DNA from: Halotia branconii CENA392
Lineage (GTDB): Bacteria; Cyanobacteriota; Cyanobacteriia; Cyanobacteriales; Nostocaceae
DNA: 64,000 bases
NCBI RefSeq assembly: GCF_029953635.1
Contig: NZ_CP124543.1
Location: 6,356,367 to 6,420,366, forward strand
Direction of reading: 5' to 3'
The position numbers were made by a program, and so were the translations under genes. How positions within the stretch are numbered: position 1 is the stretch's first letter; each line of letters starts with the position of its first letter. The notes below the pieces were generated by a model. It was not told where the DNA came from and ran no database searches. It worked only from the letters and a program-made list of their open reading frames with translations. Below are positions 9,042 through 18,343 of the stretch, in pieces.

Positions 9042-9806
9042 ATGAAGACCCTATTTTTAGACATGGAGTGGGGGCAAATTTATGGTTCTTACAGAAGAGA
9101 TTTCATTCCGATAGAGATTGGTGCAGTTATATCTAGTCTAGAAGATGATGTGCCTGTTCTAGAAAGCAAAAAATTTTGCAATGATATTGATATTGTTATA
9201 AGAAAAAATATTATCAATGACATTGGCAAAACGGTTGGGTTCTCAGAAACAGTTGCAAATATCGGAAAAAGAGAATATCAAAAACAATTTGATCACAGTT
9301 ATCGATTAAAAAAGCCTGATAAAAGAGTAGCAAGAGGCTTATTGATAAGGGTTCTGAATGATCTACGTCAATACATTCACAGCTTATTTCGGAGGTATCA
9401 TGTTGCTCAAATTGTTTTGTTTGGAGGAAGAGAAGATCTCAATTGGTTAAAAAAAGCGAATGTTAATATATCAAACATAAAAATTGTTGATATACAGTGT
9501 GTTATTAGAAAAGAGATACACTATTTATTTTCTCTTGATAAAATTTCTTTAATTATTGCTTTTTACTCTAACAATAAGTTCTTTGGTTCCAACAATTTTC
9601 GATATCCACTGCCAGACCGTTACAAATACCTGATCAAGCCGCATAGAGCTATTGGAGATGCGTGCAGAATTTTTGTGGTGTACAAGGAATTTTATTGTGC
9701 CAAGTCTGAATTTGTACAACAGTGTAGTAGCTACTTTTATGCCAACCAAACCCATAAGATGATCACTAATACGGTTATCAAGTCATCGAGCGTCATTGCG
9801 AATTGA
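9042..9806 (+). CDS. DEDDh exonuclease-like protein of unknown role
   Basis: 254 aa. I do not recognise a named family, but the layout fits the RNase T/DnaQ-type DEDDh fold: FLDMEW with Asp7 and Glu9 (ExoI), PIEIGAV as the usual following strand, FGGREDLNWL with Asp132 (ExoII), and HRAIGDA with His201 and Asp206 (ExoIII, H-x4-D). All five metal-binding positions are therefore present. The gene is more AT-rich than its neighbours, uses many AAA/ATA codons and stands alone, which suggests recent transfer. A 3'-5' exonuclease or a defence nuclease is possible; this is inference from motifs only. Confidence 0.6.
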   Translation: MKTLFLDMEWGQIYGSYRRDFIPIEIGAVISSLEDDVPVLESKKFCNDIDIVIRKNIINDIGKTVGFSETVANIGKREYQKQFDHSYRLKKPDKRVARGLLIRVLNDLRQYIHSLFRRYHVAQIVLFGGREDLNWLKKANVNISNIKIVDIQCVIRKEIHYLFSLDKISLIIAFYSNNKFFGSNNFRYPLPDRYKYLIKPHRAIGDACRIFVVYKEFYCAKSEFVQQCSSYFYANQTHKMITNTVIKSSSVIAN

Positions 9807-9959
9807 CAATTGTTTTGGTCATTGATCTCAATATATTTTTTAGGTTGTGCGCTTTCCCATTAGCAAAAAACTGTTGCTAGAAAACCAAAGAAGCAAAAAG
9901 GTTATAGAAGACACTGCTAAAATACCAATTGACTAGCAGCGATCGCACTCCTCACACCT

Positions 9960-12284
9960 ATGACCACAACTACTGACTTTCTCAGTCATCTTAACCCCAG
10001 CCAACGTCAAGCCGTCGAACATTATTGCGGCCCGTTGCTAGTTGTTGCTGGCGCAGGTTCTGGTAAAACACGAGCTTTGACTTATCGCATTGCTAATCTG
10101 ATTCTCAAACACCGTGTTGATCCAGAAAATATCCTGGCGGTTACGTTTACCAACAAAGCCGCACGGGAAATGAAAGAACGGATTCAGAAGCTGTTTGCCG
10201 AACAATTGGCCATGAAAGAACACGGTCAACGTTTCGATTTGTTGACAGAATACCAGCAAATGCAACTGCGATCGCAAGTTTACAAAACTACCATCAAAAA
10301 TTTGTGGTGTGGTACTTTCCACAGTCTTTTTTCTCGCATCCTCCGCTTTGATATTGAAAAATACGTAGACGAAAAAGGGCGAAAATGGAATCGTAATTTT
10401 TCCATCTTTGACGAATCAGATGTGCAAACTGTAATTAAAGATATTGTCAACAAACAATTAAATTTAGACGATAAAAAATTTGATGCTCGTTCTGTACGTT
10501 ACGCCATCAGCAACGCTAAAAACCAAGGCTTTTCCCCTCAAGAATTTGAGCGCGAACAACCTAATTATCGCGGACGGGTAATTTCCCAAGTCTACAGTTG
10601 CTATCAGGATAGGTTAGCAGAAAATAATGCTCTCGACTTTGATGATTTAATTCTTATCCCTACTCGACTTTTCCAGCAAAACGAACAGGTACTAGGCTAC
10701 TGGCATCGCAAGTTTTGCCATATCCTCGTTGATGAATACCAAGATACTAACCGGACTCAGTACGATTTGATTCGTTTGTTAGTCACAAATGGCGAAGAAA
10801 GCAAAAGTGAGTGGGAATGGCGTAATCGCTCAGTTTTTGTCGTTGGTGACGCAGATCAATCTATCTACAGCTTTCGTATGGCAGACTTTACCATCTTGCT
10901 GGAATTTCAGAATGATTTTGGTGATGGTTTGCCAGATGCAGATACTCGTTCGATGGTGAAGCTAGAAGAAAATTATCGTTCCTGTGAAAACATTCTCCAA
11001 GCAGCCAACGAACTGATCGAAAATAATACCCAAAGAATTGATAAAATTCTCAAACCTACACGGGGAGCAGGAGAGCAAATTTATTGTCACAAAGCCGACA
11101 ATGAATTAGAAGAAGCTGATTTTGTCATTAATCAAATTCAGACTTTAGAAAATCAAAATCCTGAGGTGAATTGGGGCAATTTTGCCATCCTTTATCGTAC
11201 TAACGCCCAATCTCGCCCCTTTGAAGAATTATTGGTGAGGAATCGCATTCCTTACACAGTTGTAGGAGGAATGAAGTTTTACGATCGCAAAGAAATTAAA
11301 GATGTTATTGCTTATTTAAGAGCCATAAATAACCCATCTGATACTGTTAGTTTATTACGAGTAATTAATACTCCCCGGCGCGGAATTGGCAAAACCACTA
11401 TTGATGCTTTGGTAAATGCTTCTCAGCAATTAGGGACAACTTTGTGGGAAATACTTAGTGATGAGACATCAGTTAATACATTAGCTGGACGAGCAACAAA
11501 AGCTGTGAATAACTTTGCTGCCATGATTAGCCGCTGGCAAGAACAAGTCGCCACACTTCCTGTAACTGAGGTTTTGCAAGGAATCTTAGAAGATTCTGGT
11601 TACGTCCAAGATTTGATGAATCAAGGCACAGATGAAGCTACAGATAGAGTACAAAACGTCCAGGAACTTTATAACGCCGCCTTGCAATTTCAAGAAGAAA
11701 ACGAAGAGATTTCCTTACGAGATTTTCTTAGTAGTGCCGCCCTGAGTTCTGATTTAGATAACTTAAAAGAAGGACAAACCGCAGTCTCTTTAATGACTTT
11801 GCACTCTTCTAAAGGTTTGGAATTTCCCGTAGTATTTTTGGTAGGTTTAGAACAAGGGCTATTTCCTGGCTACCGTTCGCTGAGTGATCCTGCATCTTTA
11901 GAAGAAGAACGCCGCCTGTGTTATGTAGGAATTACTCGCGCCCAAGAACGTTTATATTTATCCTTTGCCCGTGAACGCCGTTTGTATGGTTCTCGTGAAC
12001 CTGCCATGCGATCGCAATTTCTAGATGAATTGCCTGAAGAATTATTAGCTACGCAACGCAAAAGTTATCAAACTTATACTAAAAGCGCTTCAGCAACTCG
12101 TGGACAGCAACAGACAAAACAAAATTGGCAAGTAGGCGATCGTGTATTACATAAAACATTTGGCATTGGTGAAATAACTCATGTTTTTGGAGAAGGTAAT
12201 AAAGTTTCTGTAGCGATTAAATTCTCCAACCTAGGGCAAAAAATCATCGACCCCAGAGTAGCACAGTTACAAAAAGTAGATTAA
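9960..12284 (+). CDS. pcrA: UvrD/Rep/PcrA-family DNA helicase
   Basis: Superfamily 1A 3'-5' DNA helicase for repair and replication-fork clearance. Motif I (GAGSGKT) is near residue 31, motif Ia is VTFTNKAAREM, motif II is DEYQDTNRT, motif III is VVGDADQSIYSFR, motif IV is the ENYRS region, motif V is TLHSSKGLEFP, and motif VI is YVGITRAQERL. The last 60 residues (WQVGDRVLHKTFGIGEI) form the PcrA-type Tudor-like domain that contacts RNA polymerase in relatives. 774 aa is normal. The start ATG 9960 is followed closely by the conserved LNPSQRQAV. The upstream gap has no strong ribosome site. Confidence 0.95.
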   Translation: MTTTTDFLSHLNPSQRQAVEHYCGPLLVVAGAGSGKTRALTYRIANLILKHRVDPENILAVTFTNKAAREMKERIQKLFAEQLAMKEHGQRFDLLTEYQQMQLRSQVYKTTIKNLWCGTFHSLFSRILRFDIEKYVDEKGRKWNRNFSIFDESDVQTVIKDIVNKQLNLDDKKFDARSVRYAISNAKNQGFSPQEFEREQPNYRGRVISQVYSCYQDRLAENNALDFDDLILIPTRLFQQNEQVLGYWHRKFCHILVDEYQDTNRTQYDLIRLLVTNGEESKSEWEWRNRSVFVVGDADQSIYSFRMADFTILLEFQNDFGDGLPDADTRSMVKLEENYRSCENILQAANELIENNTQRIDKILKPTRGAGEQIYCHKADNELEEADFVINQIQTLENQNPEVNWGNFAILYRTNAQSRPFEELLVRNRIPYTVVGGMKFYDRKEIKDVIAYLRAINNPSDTVSLLRVINTPRRGIGKTTIDALVNASQQLGTTLWEILSDETSVNTLAGRATKAVNNFAAMISRWQEQVATLPVTEVLQGILEDSGYVQDLMNQGTDEATDRVQNVQELYNAALQFQEENEEISLRDFLSSAALSSDLDNLKEGQTAVSLMTLHSSKGLEFPVVFLVGLEQGLFPGYRSLSDPASLEEERRLCYVGITRAQERLYLSFARERRLYGSREPAMRSQFLDELPEELLATQRKSYQTYTKSASATRGQQQTKQNWQVGDRVLHKTFGIGEITHVFGEGNKVSVAIKFSNLGQKIIDPRVAQLQKVD

Positions 12285-12365
12285 GAGAACTCTAAAAAAT
12301 GATTGACTTTATTGACTAACATTCTAATTTTTTTTATAAGTAGCCCTCAAAATCATATTATTGCT

Positions 12366-12665
12366 ATGCGATCCTTGCTATTTAGAAACTTGATACTTAC
12401 GATTCCCACAGCTTTAATATTTACAGTTGTTGGGTACGCTGTTAGTTTACCAATGAGTTTTCATATTGATGCTTATGCATTAAAATGGCAATTCAATTTT
12501 CGTAGCCCTTCAGATTTAAGTATTCAAACACAAAGACTTGATAATCTGAGAAAATTTCAGACTATGGTAGCTCTTGGAAGTACAATTTTGGGAGTTATAG
12601 TAGCTCAAACAACTTTTGTTGTATATACACTTGTTGAAAAAGGCGATCGTGGAAGCCAAGACTAA
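12366..12665 (+). CDS. Small membrane protein, two TM segments
   Basis: 99 aa starting MRSLLFRNLIL. Two hydrophobic segments (about 8-28 and 70-90) flank a soluble loop. A longer frame from a TTG at 12305 is possible, but the ATG at 12366 gives a normal membrane-protein start. No family recognised. It stands 80 bp after the helicase gene on the same strand. Confidence 0.5.
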   Translation: MRSLLFRNLILTIPTALIFTVVGYAVSLPMSFHIDAYALKWQFNFRSPSDLSIQTQRLDNLRKFQTMVALGSTILGVIVAQTTFVVYTLVEKGDRGSQD

Positions 12666-12805
12666 ATACCTGTTAGAAACTGACTATATTATCAAGTAAA
12701 TCTTAAGTAGGGTGTGTTACGGCTTTAGCCTAACGCATACCATGTAACTGTTGATAGTTTCAAGCAGTTTTTGGGAAATCTAGAGGTATCGTTTAAAAAA
12801 AATCT

Positions 12806-13339
12806 ATGAATTTACCTCTTAAACACTCAGTAGATACCCTTAATATAACTTTAGAGCGTGATGTTTTCTTACGCACCTTAATTCGTGAACTATCAGGCAC
12901 ATTACAGGATGTTGTAGGCATAGCAGAAGCTTCTGGATTTATTAGTGTAGTTGGTGAACGCATGGGTAGCCAGATAAACCAAGAATACAAGTCTGCCCTA
13001 GAAGTCTCCCAACTTTCTCGCAAACAAGTTGCCGATGTTTTAGTTGATTTAAAAAAACGCATCCAGGGCGACTTTTATATTATTGAGCAGAATGATGAAA
13101 AAATTGTGTTTGGCAATCGCGTCTGTCCCTTTGCCGAAAAAGTGCTGAATCGCCCTTCGATGTGTATGATGACCTCCAACGTCTTTGGGACAATTGCAGC
13201 TAATAATGCGGGATATGCCAAAGTGGAACTGCAAGAAACCATAGCAGAGGGTGCTGCTGAATGCAGAGTTATTGTTTATTTAAAACCCACAGAAGAATCG
13301 GAAGATGCAGAAGGTCGAGAATACTTTAAGGGGATATAA
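12806..13339 (+). CDS. V4R-like/methanogen output domain sensor protein
   Basis: 177 aa, soluble. The N-terminal part (LSGTLQDVVGIAEASGFISVV) and the C-terminal block with CPFAEKVLNRPSMCMMTSNV followed by GTIAANN and AKVELQETIAEGAAECRV resemble the methanogen-output/4-vinyl-reductase-like domain found next to bacterial signalling kinases. Cysteines at CPF, SMC and ECR could bind a metal or small ligand. It is followed on the same strand, after a palindromic repeat, by a histidine kinase at 13620, so it may be an input or output partner; that link is inference from position. Confidence 0.65.
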   Translation: MNLPLKHSVDTLNITLERDVFLRTLIRELSGTLQDVVGIAEASGFISVVGERMGSQINQEYKSALEVSQLSRKQVADVLVDLKKRIQGDFYIIEQNDEKIVFGNRVCPFAEKVLNRPSMCMMTSNVFGTIAANNAGYAKVELQETIAEGAAECRVIVYLKPTEESEDAEGREYFKGI

Positions 13340-13444
13340 GCCTAAATTTGTCGTTGAAATTTAAAGATATTTAAGCCCCTTTCCGCGTCAAAGAGGGGTT
13401 AGGGAGAGGTCAAGCCTGCGAATTTATCCGTGGGGTAATTAATT

Positions 13445-13589
13445 TTAGCGTGAGTTCGATGGAGCTAAAAAACCTCTTCCCTGCGGGGAGAGGCTTGGAA
13501 AGCTTTATTGTTTCGTTCAAAACTAGAAAATTTTTGCCCTTCTTTGCGTCAAAGAGGGGTTGAGGAGAGGTTTATCGAACTCACGTTAA
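13445..13589. repeat. MITE-like palindromic repeat, copy 1
   Basis: The ends are 16-bp inverted repeats: 13445-13460 and 13574-13589, matching with one mismatch around GTGAGTTCGAT/ATCGAACTCAC. Inside are AAACCTCTTCCC and GGTTGAGGAGAGGTTT arms with a GCGTCAAAGAGG block; part of this (GCGTCAAAGAGGGGTT) is also repeated at about 13385-13401. A second, disrupted copy begins at 15005. Confidence 0.7.
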
Positions 13590-13619
13590 TTTTAAATTTT
13601 TAATTCGGAGCGTAGCGAC

Positions 13620-14990
13620 GTGACTCCTGAACAATTTTTGGAGCTAGCAAGAGTTCTACCAGAACCTTTACTTTTAGTTGATGGTGAAGGTCATGTGCTT
13701 GCTACTAACAAACCAATAGCAGATATATTGAGCTTACGCCGTCAGGAACTACAAGGGAGAATGCTTTTTGATCTTGTAGATGAGTCTCCCCACGATGTTA
13801 CAAAGTATCTACAAGCTTGTTCTAGTAGTCGAGCAATGGTTATTGGTACTTTGACTTTATGCAAAAATGACGGACAAAAAATAATCTGTCGTAGTCAAGG
13901 TGCAGTCATTCAACCTTGGTCTCCTGAATCTTCGGCTTTAATTCTCTTACGTCTAGAAAATCGAGCTACAGCCAGCAATAACTTTATCTTACTAAATAAA
14001 AAAATAGACGAATTAGCCAAAGAAATCCAAAGACGTAAACAAGCAGAAGCAGCTCTTGTGAAAGCCAATGAAGATTTAGAAATTCGTGTTGAAGAACGCA
14101 CAACTGCTTTTAAAGCAGCACAAAAAGAACTACAAATTACCCAAATTCAGCTGATTCAAGCCGAAAAAATGTCTAGTTTAGGTCAAATGGTTGCGGGTGT
14201 TGCCCATGAAATTAATAATCCCGTCAGTTTTATTGCTGGCAATCTTTACCATGCGAATGAATACACTGAAGATTTACTAGAATTGGTGCAGCTTTATCAA
14301 CAATATTTCCCTGATACTCCTCTAGAAATACAAGAGCAAATAGAAATTATAGATTTAGATTTTATTATTCAAGATCTAACCCAACTTTTCCATTCAATGA
14401 AAGTAGGAACAGAACGGATTCAAGAAATTGTTAAATCTTTGCGTAACTTTTCGAGACTTGACGAAGCAGAACTAAAACAAGTCAATATTCATGAAGGCAT
14501 CGATAGTGCTTTAGTAATTCTAGAACACCGTTTACAAGCTACACATGATTCCCGAATTATCCAAGTCATCAAAGAGTACGGAAAACTGCCTAAGGTAACT
14601 TGTTATTCTAGTCAATTAAATCAGGCATTAATGAATATTTTGACTAATGCAATAGATGCTTTAGAGGATACGTCTATTAATGGTCGATGGTCAAAAATTA
14701 ATTCAACAACTGAAGATTACCCTCTAATTAAAATTAGTACTGAGGTAATTGATGAAAAATGGATTGTCATCAAAATTGCTGATAATGGCTCAGGAATGAG
14801 TGAACAAGTACGCTCAAAGTTATTTGATCCCTTCTTTACAACAAAACCTGTTGGAAAAGGTACAGGATTAGGATTATTTGTTAGCTATCAAATTATAGTG
14901 GAAAAACATAGAGGAGAAATTAGCTGTTCATCTACACCAGGGAAAGGCACGGAGTTTATAGTTAAGATGCCAGTGAATATAGTTGATTAA
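13620..14990 (+). CDS. Soluble PAS-domain histidine kinase
   Basis: 456 aa with no membrane segment. A PAS-like domain is at about 8-70 (LLLVDGEGHVLATNKP), a long coiled coil at about 115-180, then a HisKA segment of the HEINNP type (GVAHEINNPVSFIAGN, His about 197) and a HATPase with NILTNAIDAL, DNGSGMS, DPFFTTKP and KGTGLGLFVSYQI. This form is common among cyanobacterial cytosolic kinases. I use GTG 13620, 12 nt after CGGAG; the preceding bases belong to a repeat-rich spacer. The kinase lies between two copies of the same palindromic repeat. Confidence 0.92.
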   Translation: MTPEQFLELARVLPEPLLLVDGEGHVLATNKPIADILSLRRQELQGRMLFDLVDESPHDVTKYLQACSSSRAMVIGTLTLCKNDGQKIICRSQGAVIQPWSPESSALILLRLENRATASNNFILLNKKIDELAKEIQRRKQAEAALVKANEDLEIRVEERTTAFKAAQKELQITQIQLIQAEKMSSLGQMVAGVAHEINNPVSFIAGNLYHANEYTEDLLELVQLYQQYFPDTPLEIQEQIEIIDLDFIIQDLTQLFHSMKVGTERIQEIVKSLRNFSRLDEAELKQVNIHEGIDSALVILEHRLQATHDSRIIQVIKEYGKLPKVTCYSSQLNQALMNILTNAIDALEDTSINGRWSKINSTTEDYPLIKISTEVIDEKWIVIKIADNGSGMSEQVRSKLFDPFFTTKPVGKGTGLGLFVSYQIIVEKHRGEISCSSTPGKGTEFIVKMPVNIVD

Positions 14991-15004
14991 ACATAAAATA
15001 ACCT

Positions 15005-15094
15005 GAGTTCGATAGCTCTAAATAACTCCTCTCCCTTGTGTGTACACTATAGTTCCGCGTCGGAGATGGGTTGGGAAGAGATTCATCGACCTCA
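15005..15094. repeat. MITE-like repeat, copy 2, split by the IS element
   Basis: Starts with GAGTTCGATAGCTCTAAA and ends with AGATTCATCGACCTCA just before the IS. The matching outer end TCACGTTAAAAT follows the IS at 16233. Compared with copy 1 (ATCGAACTCACGTTAA), the insertion lies within the terminal inverted repeat. Confidence 0.6.
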
Positions 15095-15101
15095 TACCAT
15101 T

Positions 15102-15698
15102 TCACGAAAAGCCTGATACAAATAAAGCATCCAGAATAAAACCCCAACCTGTAATATTCGCAACAATTGATGTGTTTAATTCCTCAAGACGTTGCCAAAT
15201 AACTGTTCTTAACTCGTCCAAATTAGCAAAGCATTCCCAACTTAAATTCCTTTTTACTTCTTCCCATAAACGTTCAATGGGATTGACTTGGGGAGTATGT
15301 GGAGGTTGAAATAATAAAATAATATTTTCTGGAATTTTAAGAGTCTGGCTTAAATGAAAAGCACCATTGTCTAATTGAAGTATGTGTATATCTTCCGGAT
15401 ACGTAGCTGCAAACTGTTCTAAAAAGATATTGAAGCAAGCTGTGTTGAGATGAGAGAATTCCCAAATATAATACTCACCAGTTAACGGCTCTACTAAACC
15501 ATATAAATAGAAATTTTCTCGTTTCCATTGCATGATGCCAATAGGTTTAATGCCACAAAGCGTGATCAGTCTTCCTAATTCTGTTTTTAATCCTACACGG
15601 CTTTCATCACCACACCAGTATCTAATTTCTTTATGTTTATCTTTTGGCTCTATGACGTGTTTTTTTATAACTTCTAGGTATTGTGGCAGTTTTTTTTA
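15102..15698 (-). CDS. IS630 transposase, DDE half (orfB)
   Basis: This frame opens at the A8 tract near 15690-15697 and has no start codon of its own before ATG 15533, so it is expected as a fusion to orfA by -1 frameshifting. The catalytic triad of the family is visible: WCGDESRVG (first Asp), LQLDNGAFH (second Asp, DN-x2-H) and NPIERLWEEVK (Glu). It ends in VSGFS, with its TGA in the terminal repeat. Confidence 0.85.
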
Positions 15699-16174
15699 AA
15701 TTCTAATTCTGCTTCTTCATTGTGTTTTATCCCTACTGCTCTTGGTACTTTTAACTTCGCTTTCATTCGATAGCGTACTGTATCATGTACTACTTTATAC
15801 GACGCTCTCACACCTTGAACCGCTTTCAACCATGTTCGGATTTCTTCATAGCTTTTAAATCCAAATGGCTGTTCAAGTTCTTTTAAAAGTTGTTCTTTGG
15901 TCGAACCATCAATAATTGGCGGTCGCCCTGGACTTTTTTTTGTTGACAATAGACCGTTTATTCCCGACTCTGTATATGTTTTTAACCATCTTTGCACTGT
16001 CACTCTTTCTCTGCCTACGACAAAAGCTGCATCCTGTACCGTTCTTACTTGCCCCATTTTCAGTAAATACAAAGCTTGAACTCGTTCACGGCTTGATGCT
16101 GTTTTCTGTTTGACGAGCAGTTCATGCAACTGTTGGACTGATTCTTTTATTTCGACTTTGGTGACTCCAACCAT
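15674..16174 (-). CDS. IS630 transposase, DNA-binding half (orfA)
   Basis: 166 aa. Helix-turn-helix (VQDAAFVVGRERVTVQRWL, about 41-59) followed by the GRPPIIDG linker and a second winged-helix part ending FKKNCHNT. The stop comes 7 codons after an A8 tract (8 T on the plus strand, 15690-15697); a -1 slip there gives KKLPQYLEVIKK and continues into orfB. Confidence 0.87.
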   Translation of the reverse strand: MVGVTKVEIKESVQQLHELLVKQKTASSRERVQALYLLKMGQVRTVQDAAFVVGRERVTVQRWLKTYTESGINGLLSTKKSPGRPPIIDGSTKEQLLKELEQPFGFKSYEEIRTWLKAVQGVRASYKVVHDTVRYRMKAKLKVPRAVGIKHNEEAELEFKKNCHNT

Positions 16175-16270
16175 TTTTACCCGTTCATATTTATTCCTAA
16201 TTTATCTGTATCATACTTTTAGTGAATTGGTATCACGTTAAAATAAATTGAAGAGAAAATTTTTTTATTA

Positions 16271-16520
16271 TTACTTTGTCACAAACAAAATTGATACTCT
16301 ATATTTTATAAATGCAGTATCAGAAGTAATTATAACCATCTTTTCTAAGATAGCTTGTGCTATTAAAAGTCTATCAAAAGGATCTTTATGATATTCAGGT
16401 AGCGATGCTGCTTTAACAGCATGGTATTCTGTAATTGATAAAAGACTCAACTGAGTATTAATAATAGCCTGTAATAAATTTTATGGAGTCTTAAGCTGCC
16501 CTTTTTTTCTGACGATATCG
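16271..16520 (-). pseudogene. vapC: vapC-like PIN-domain toxin relic
   Basis: The minus strand reads LPEYHKDPFDRLLIAQAI and MVIITSDTAFIKY, the hallmark C-terminal half of VapC ribonuclease toxins (HxDPFDRxLIAQA, TxD). An in-frame TAA at 16483-16481 interrupts it upstream (KKGQLKTP-stop-NLLQAI), and the N-terminal third with the first catalytic Asp is missing. It is next to the IS630 element, which may have helped its decay. No antitoxin remains recognisable. Confidence 0.75.
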
Positions 16521-16686
16521 AACGTACTTTTTCACTAGTATACATAATATTATTTAGTTAGAAATTATCGACTATTGAGATGAAGAAGCAACATTTTTGA
16601 CTTAGAGAATTATTTGGTGTTAGTTAGGTAAGTCTAATAGCTAATAGCTATGCCGAATAGCTATTAGCCATTAGTCAAAGTCTAGT

Positions 16687-18249
16687 TTATAATCCCTCGG
16701 ATTGTTCAGGAGCGATCGCACTGACTTGAGTAGTCTTAACCAATGTTGCTTGTAACATCGGGGTACGAGAAATAGAGTTATTCGCCAGGGTAAACAGCGG
16801 ATTTGACAAAACCCCTGCGATGGTAGTGGCAATTAAAGTCGTTACCAGCCCCACTTGCAAAGGTCTCAGCCCAGGTAAATCCCAACGCACTTCGGGGTAA
16901 TTCTTCACCACATCGGACATTTCTTGCGGTTCTTTGACTACCATCATCTTGACTACGCGGATGTAGTAATAAATGGAGACGACGCTAGTAACTAAGCCCA
17001 GCAAAACTAACCAGTAAAGACCAGCCTGCCAACCAGCCCAAAACAAGTAAATCTTGCCGAAAAATCCAGCTAGTGGTGGAATACCGCCTAAAGAAAGTAG
17101 GGAAATACTCAAACCCAATGTTAACAATGGGTCTTTTTGGTACAAACCAGAGTATTCAGCTATTTGGTCGGTTCCTGTCCGCAGAGAGAATAGAATTATG
17201 CAGGTAAAGCCGCATAGGTTCATGAACAGGTAAACCAGTAAGTAAAATATCATGCTGGCATAACCTGCCTGAGTCCCTGCAATCATCCCAATCATCACAA
17301 ACCCTGCTTGAGCAATGGATGAATAAGCTAACATCCGTTTCATGCTGGTTTGGGCGAGGGCGACTACGTTACCCAAAATCATACTCAGAACAGCAAGGGC
17401 AGTGAACACAAATCTCCACTCCTCAGCCACCAGAGGGAAGACTGTGATCAGCAAGCGAATAGCTAAGGCAAACCCAGCTGCTTTAGAACCGACAGATAAA
17501 AAGGCAATTACTGGGGTGGGAGCGCCTTCATAAACGTCTGGTGTCCATTGGTGGAAAGGTGCGGCAGAAATTTTAAAGCCAATACCTGCAATTACAAACA
17601 CCAAAGCAATTACTAAACCTAACGATTGACCAACGTTAGCGTTAGCGATACCGTTGGCTATGGCTCCTAGTTCTGTTTGTCCACCTGAAAGACCATACAA
17701 CAGTGAGACACCGTACAAAAAGATTGCTGTACTGGAAGCTCCAATTAACAGGTATTTTAGCGCCGCTTCATTAGAACGGGGATCACGCTTGGTATAACCT
17801 GTCAGCAAATAAGAGGAAATACTCAGGGTTTCTAGAGAGATGAAAATCATTACCAACTCACTAGCCCCGGATAAAAACATCCCTCCTAAGGTAGCAGTCA
17901 GCAAAATTGCGATAAATTCGGCTAAAGCAGTACCACTCTGCTCAATGTAGCGAATTGACATCAATATAGTGACAATGGCAGACAAAGCGATAATACCGCG
18001 GAAAACGATACTGAGGTCATCACCATTAAAACTACCAGTAAAGGAAATGGGATTAGTTGCATCCCATTGAAAATATAGGGCGACAATCGCAGCAAACAAA
18101 CCTGCGATCGCTAGATACGCAATCCAGCGTGAAGACGTGCGCCCCGAAATCAAATCAACAATCAAAACCCCTAAGAAGGTGATAATTACAATCCCCTCTG
18201 GCAAAATCGTTCCAGCATTTAACTGGGATGCAAGATTAGCAAAATCCAT
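16687..18249 (-). CDS. ndhB: NAD(P)H-quinone oxidoreductase subunit 2 (NDH-1)
   Basis: 520 aa, about 14 TM helices. NdhB is a core proton-pumping subunit of the thylakoid NDH-1 complex for respiration, cyclic electron flow and CO2 uptake. Typical blocks are MIFISLETLSISSYLLTG, ISAAPFHQWTPDVYEGAPTP, KRMLAYSSIAQAGFVMIG and GGIPPLAGFFGK. The ATG at 18249 begins MDFANLASQL, the usual cyanobacterial start. It lies downstream of the rbp gene on the same strand but beyond a terminator, so it is likely transcribed alone. Confidence 0.97.
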   Translation of the reverse strand: MDFANLASQLNAGTILPEGIVIITFLGVLIVDLISGRTSSRWIAYLAIAGLFAAIVALYFQWDATNPISFTGSFNGDDLSIVFRGIIALSAIVTILMSIRYIEQSGTALAEFIAILLTATLGGMFLSGASELVMIFISLETLSISSYLLTGYTKRDPRSNEAALKYLLIGASSTAIFLYGVSLLYGLSGGQTELGAIANGIANANVGQSLGLVIALVFVIAGIGFKISAAPFHQWTPDVYEGAPTPVIAFLSVGSKAAGFALAIRLLITVFPLVAEEWRFVFTALAVLSMILGNVVALAQTSMKRMLAYSSIAQAGFVMIGMIAGTQAGYASMIFYLLVYLFMNLCGFTCIILFSLRTGTDQIAEYSGLYQKDPLLTLGLSISLLSLGGIPPLAGFFGKIYLFWAGWQAGLYWLVLLGLVTSVVSIYYYIRVVKMMVVKEPQEMSDVVKNYPEVRWDLPGLRPLQVGLVTTLIATTIAGVLSNPLFTLANNSISRTPMLQATLVKTTQVSAIAPEQSEGL

Positions 18250-18343
18250 GAGATATATAGGTTTTGGCGATTAGACATTAAGGCTAGCTGAGTTTATTCT
18301 ATCTATTGTTATCAGCTAAAGTTACATTAACCTTTTTATTTTT

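Larger units (their letters stand above)
15097..16230 (-). mobile_element. IS630-family insertion sequence
   Basis: About 1134 bp with imperfect terminal inverted repeats: the left end starts CCATTTCACGAAAAG (15097 on) and the right end, read inward, starts CCAATTCACTAAAAG (16230 down); about 25 of 30 bases match. The element is flanked by TA on both sides (15095-15096, 16231-16232), the target duplicated by IS630/Tc1 elements. It carries two overlapping frames joined by a likely -1 slip on A8. The orfB stop codon lies inside the left inverted repeat. Both frames are intact, so it may still be active. Confidence 0.88.

Noticed and set aside
12303..12365. Upstream TTG extension of the small membrane protein
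   Set aside because: Adds a poorly formed hydrophobic leader without a ribosome site; ATG 12366 preferred.
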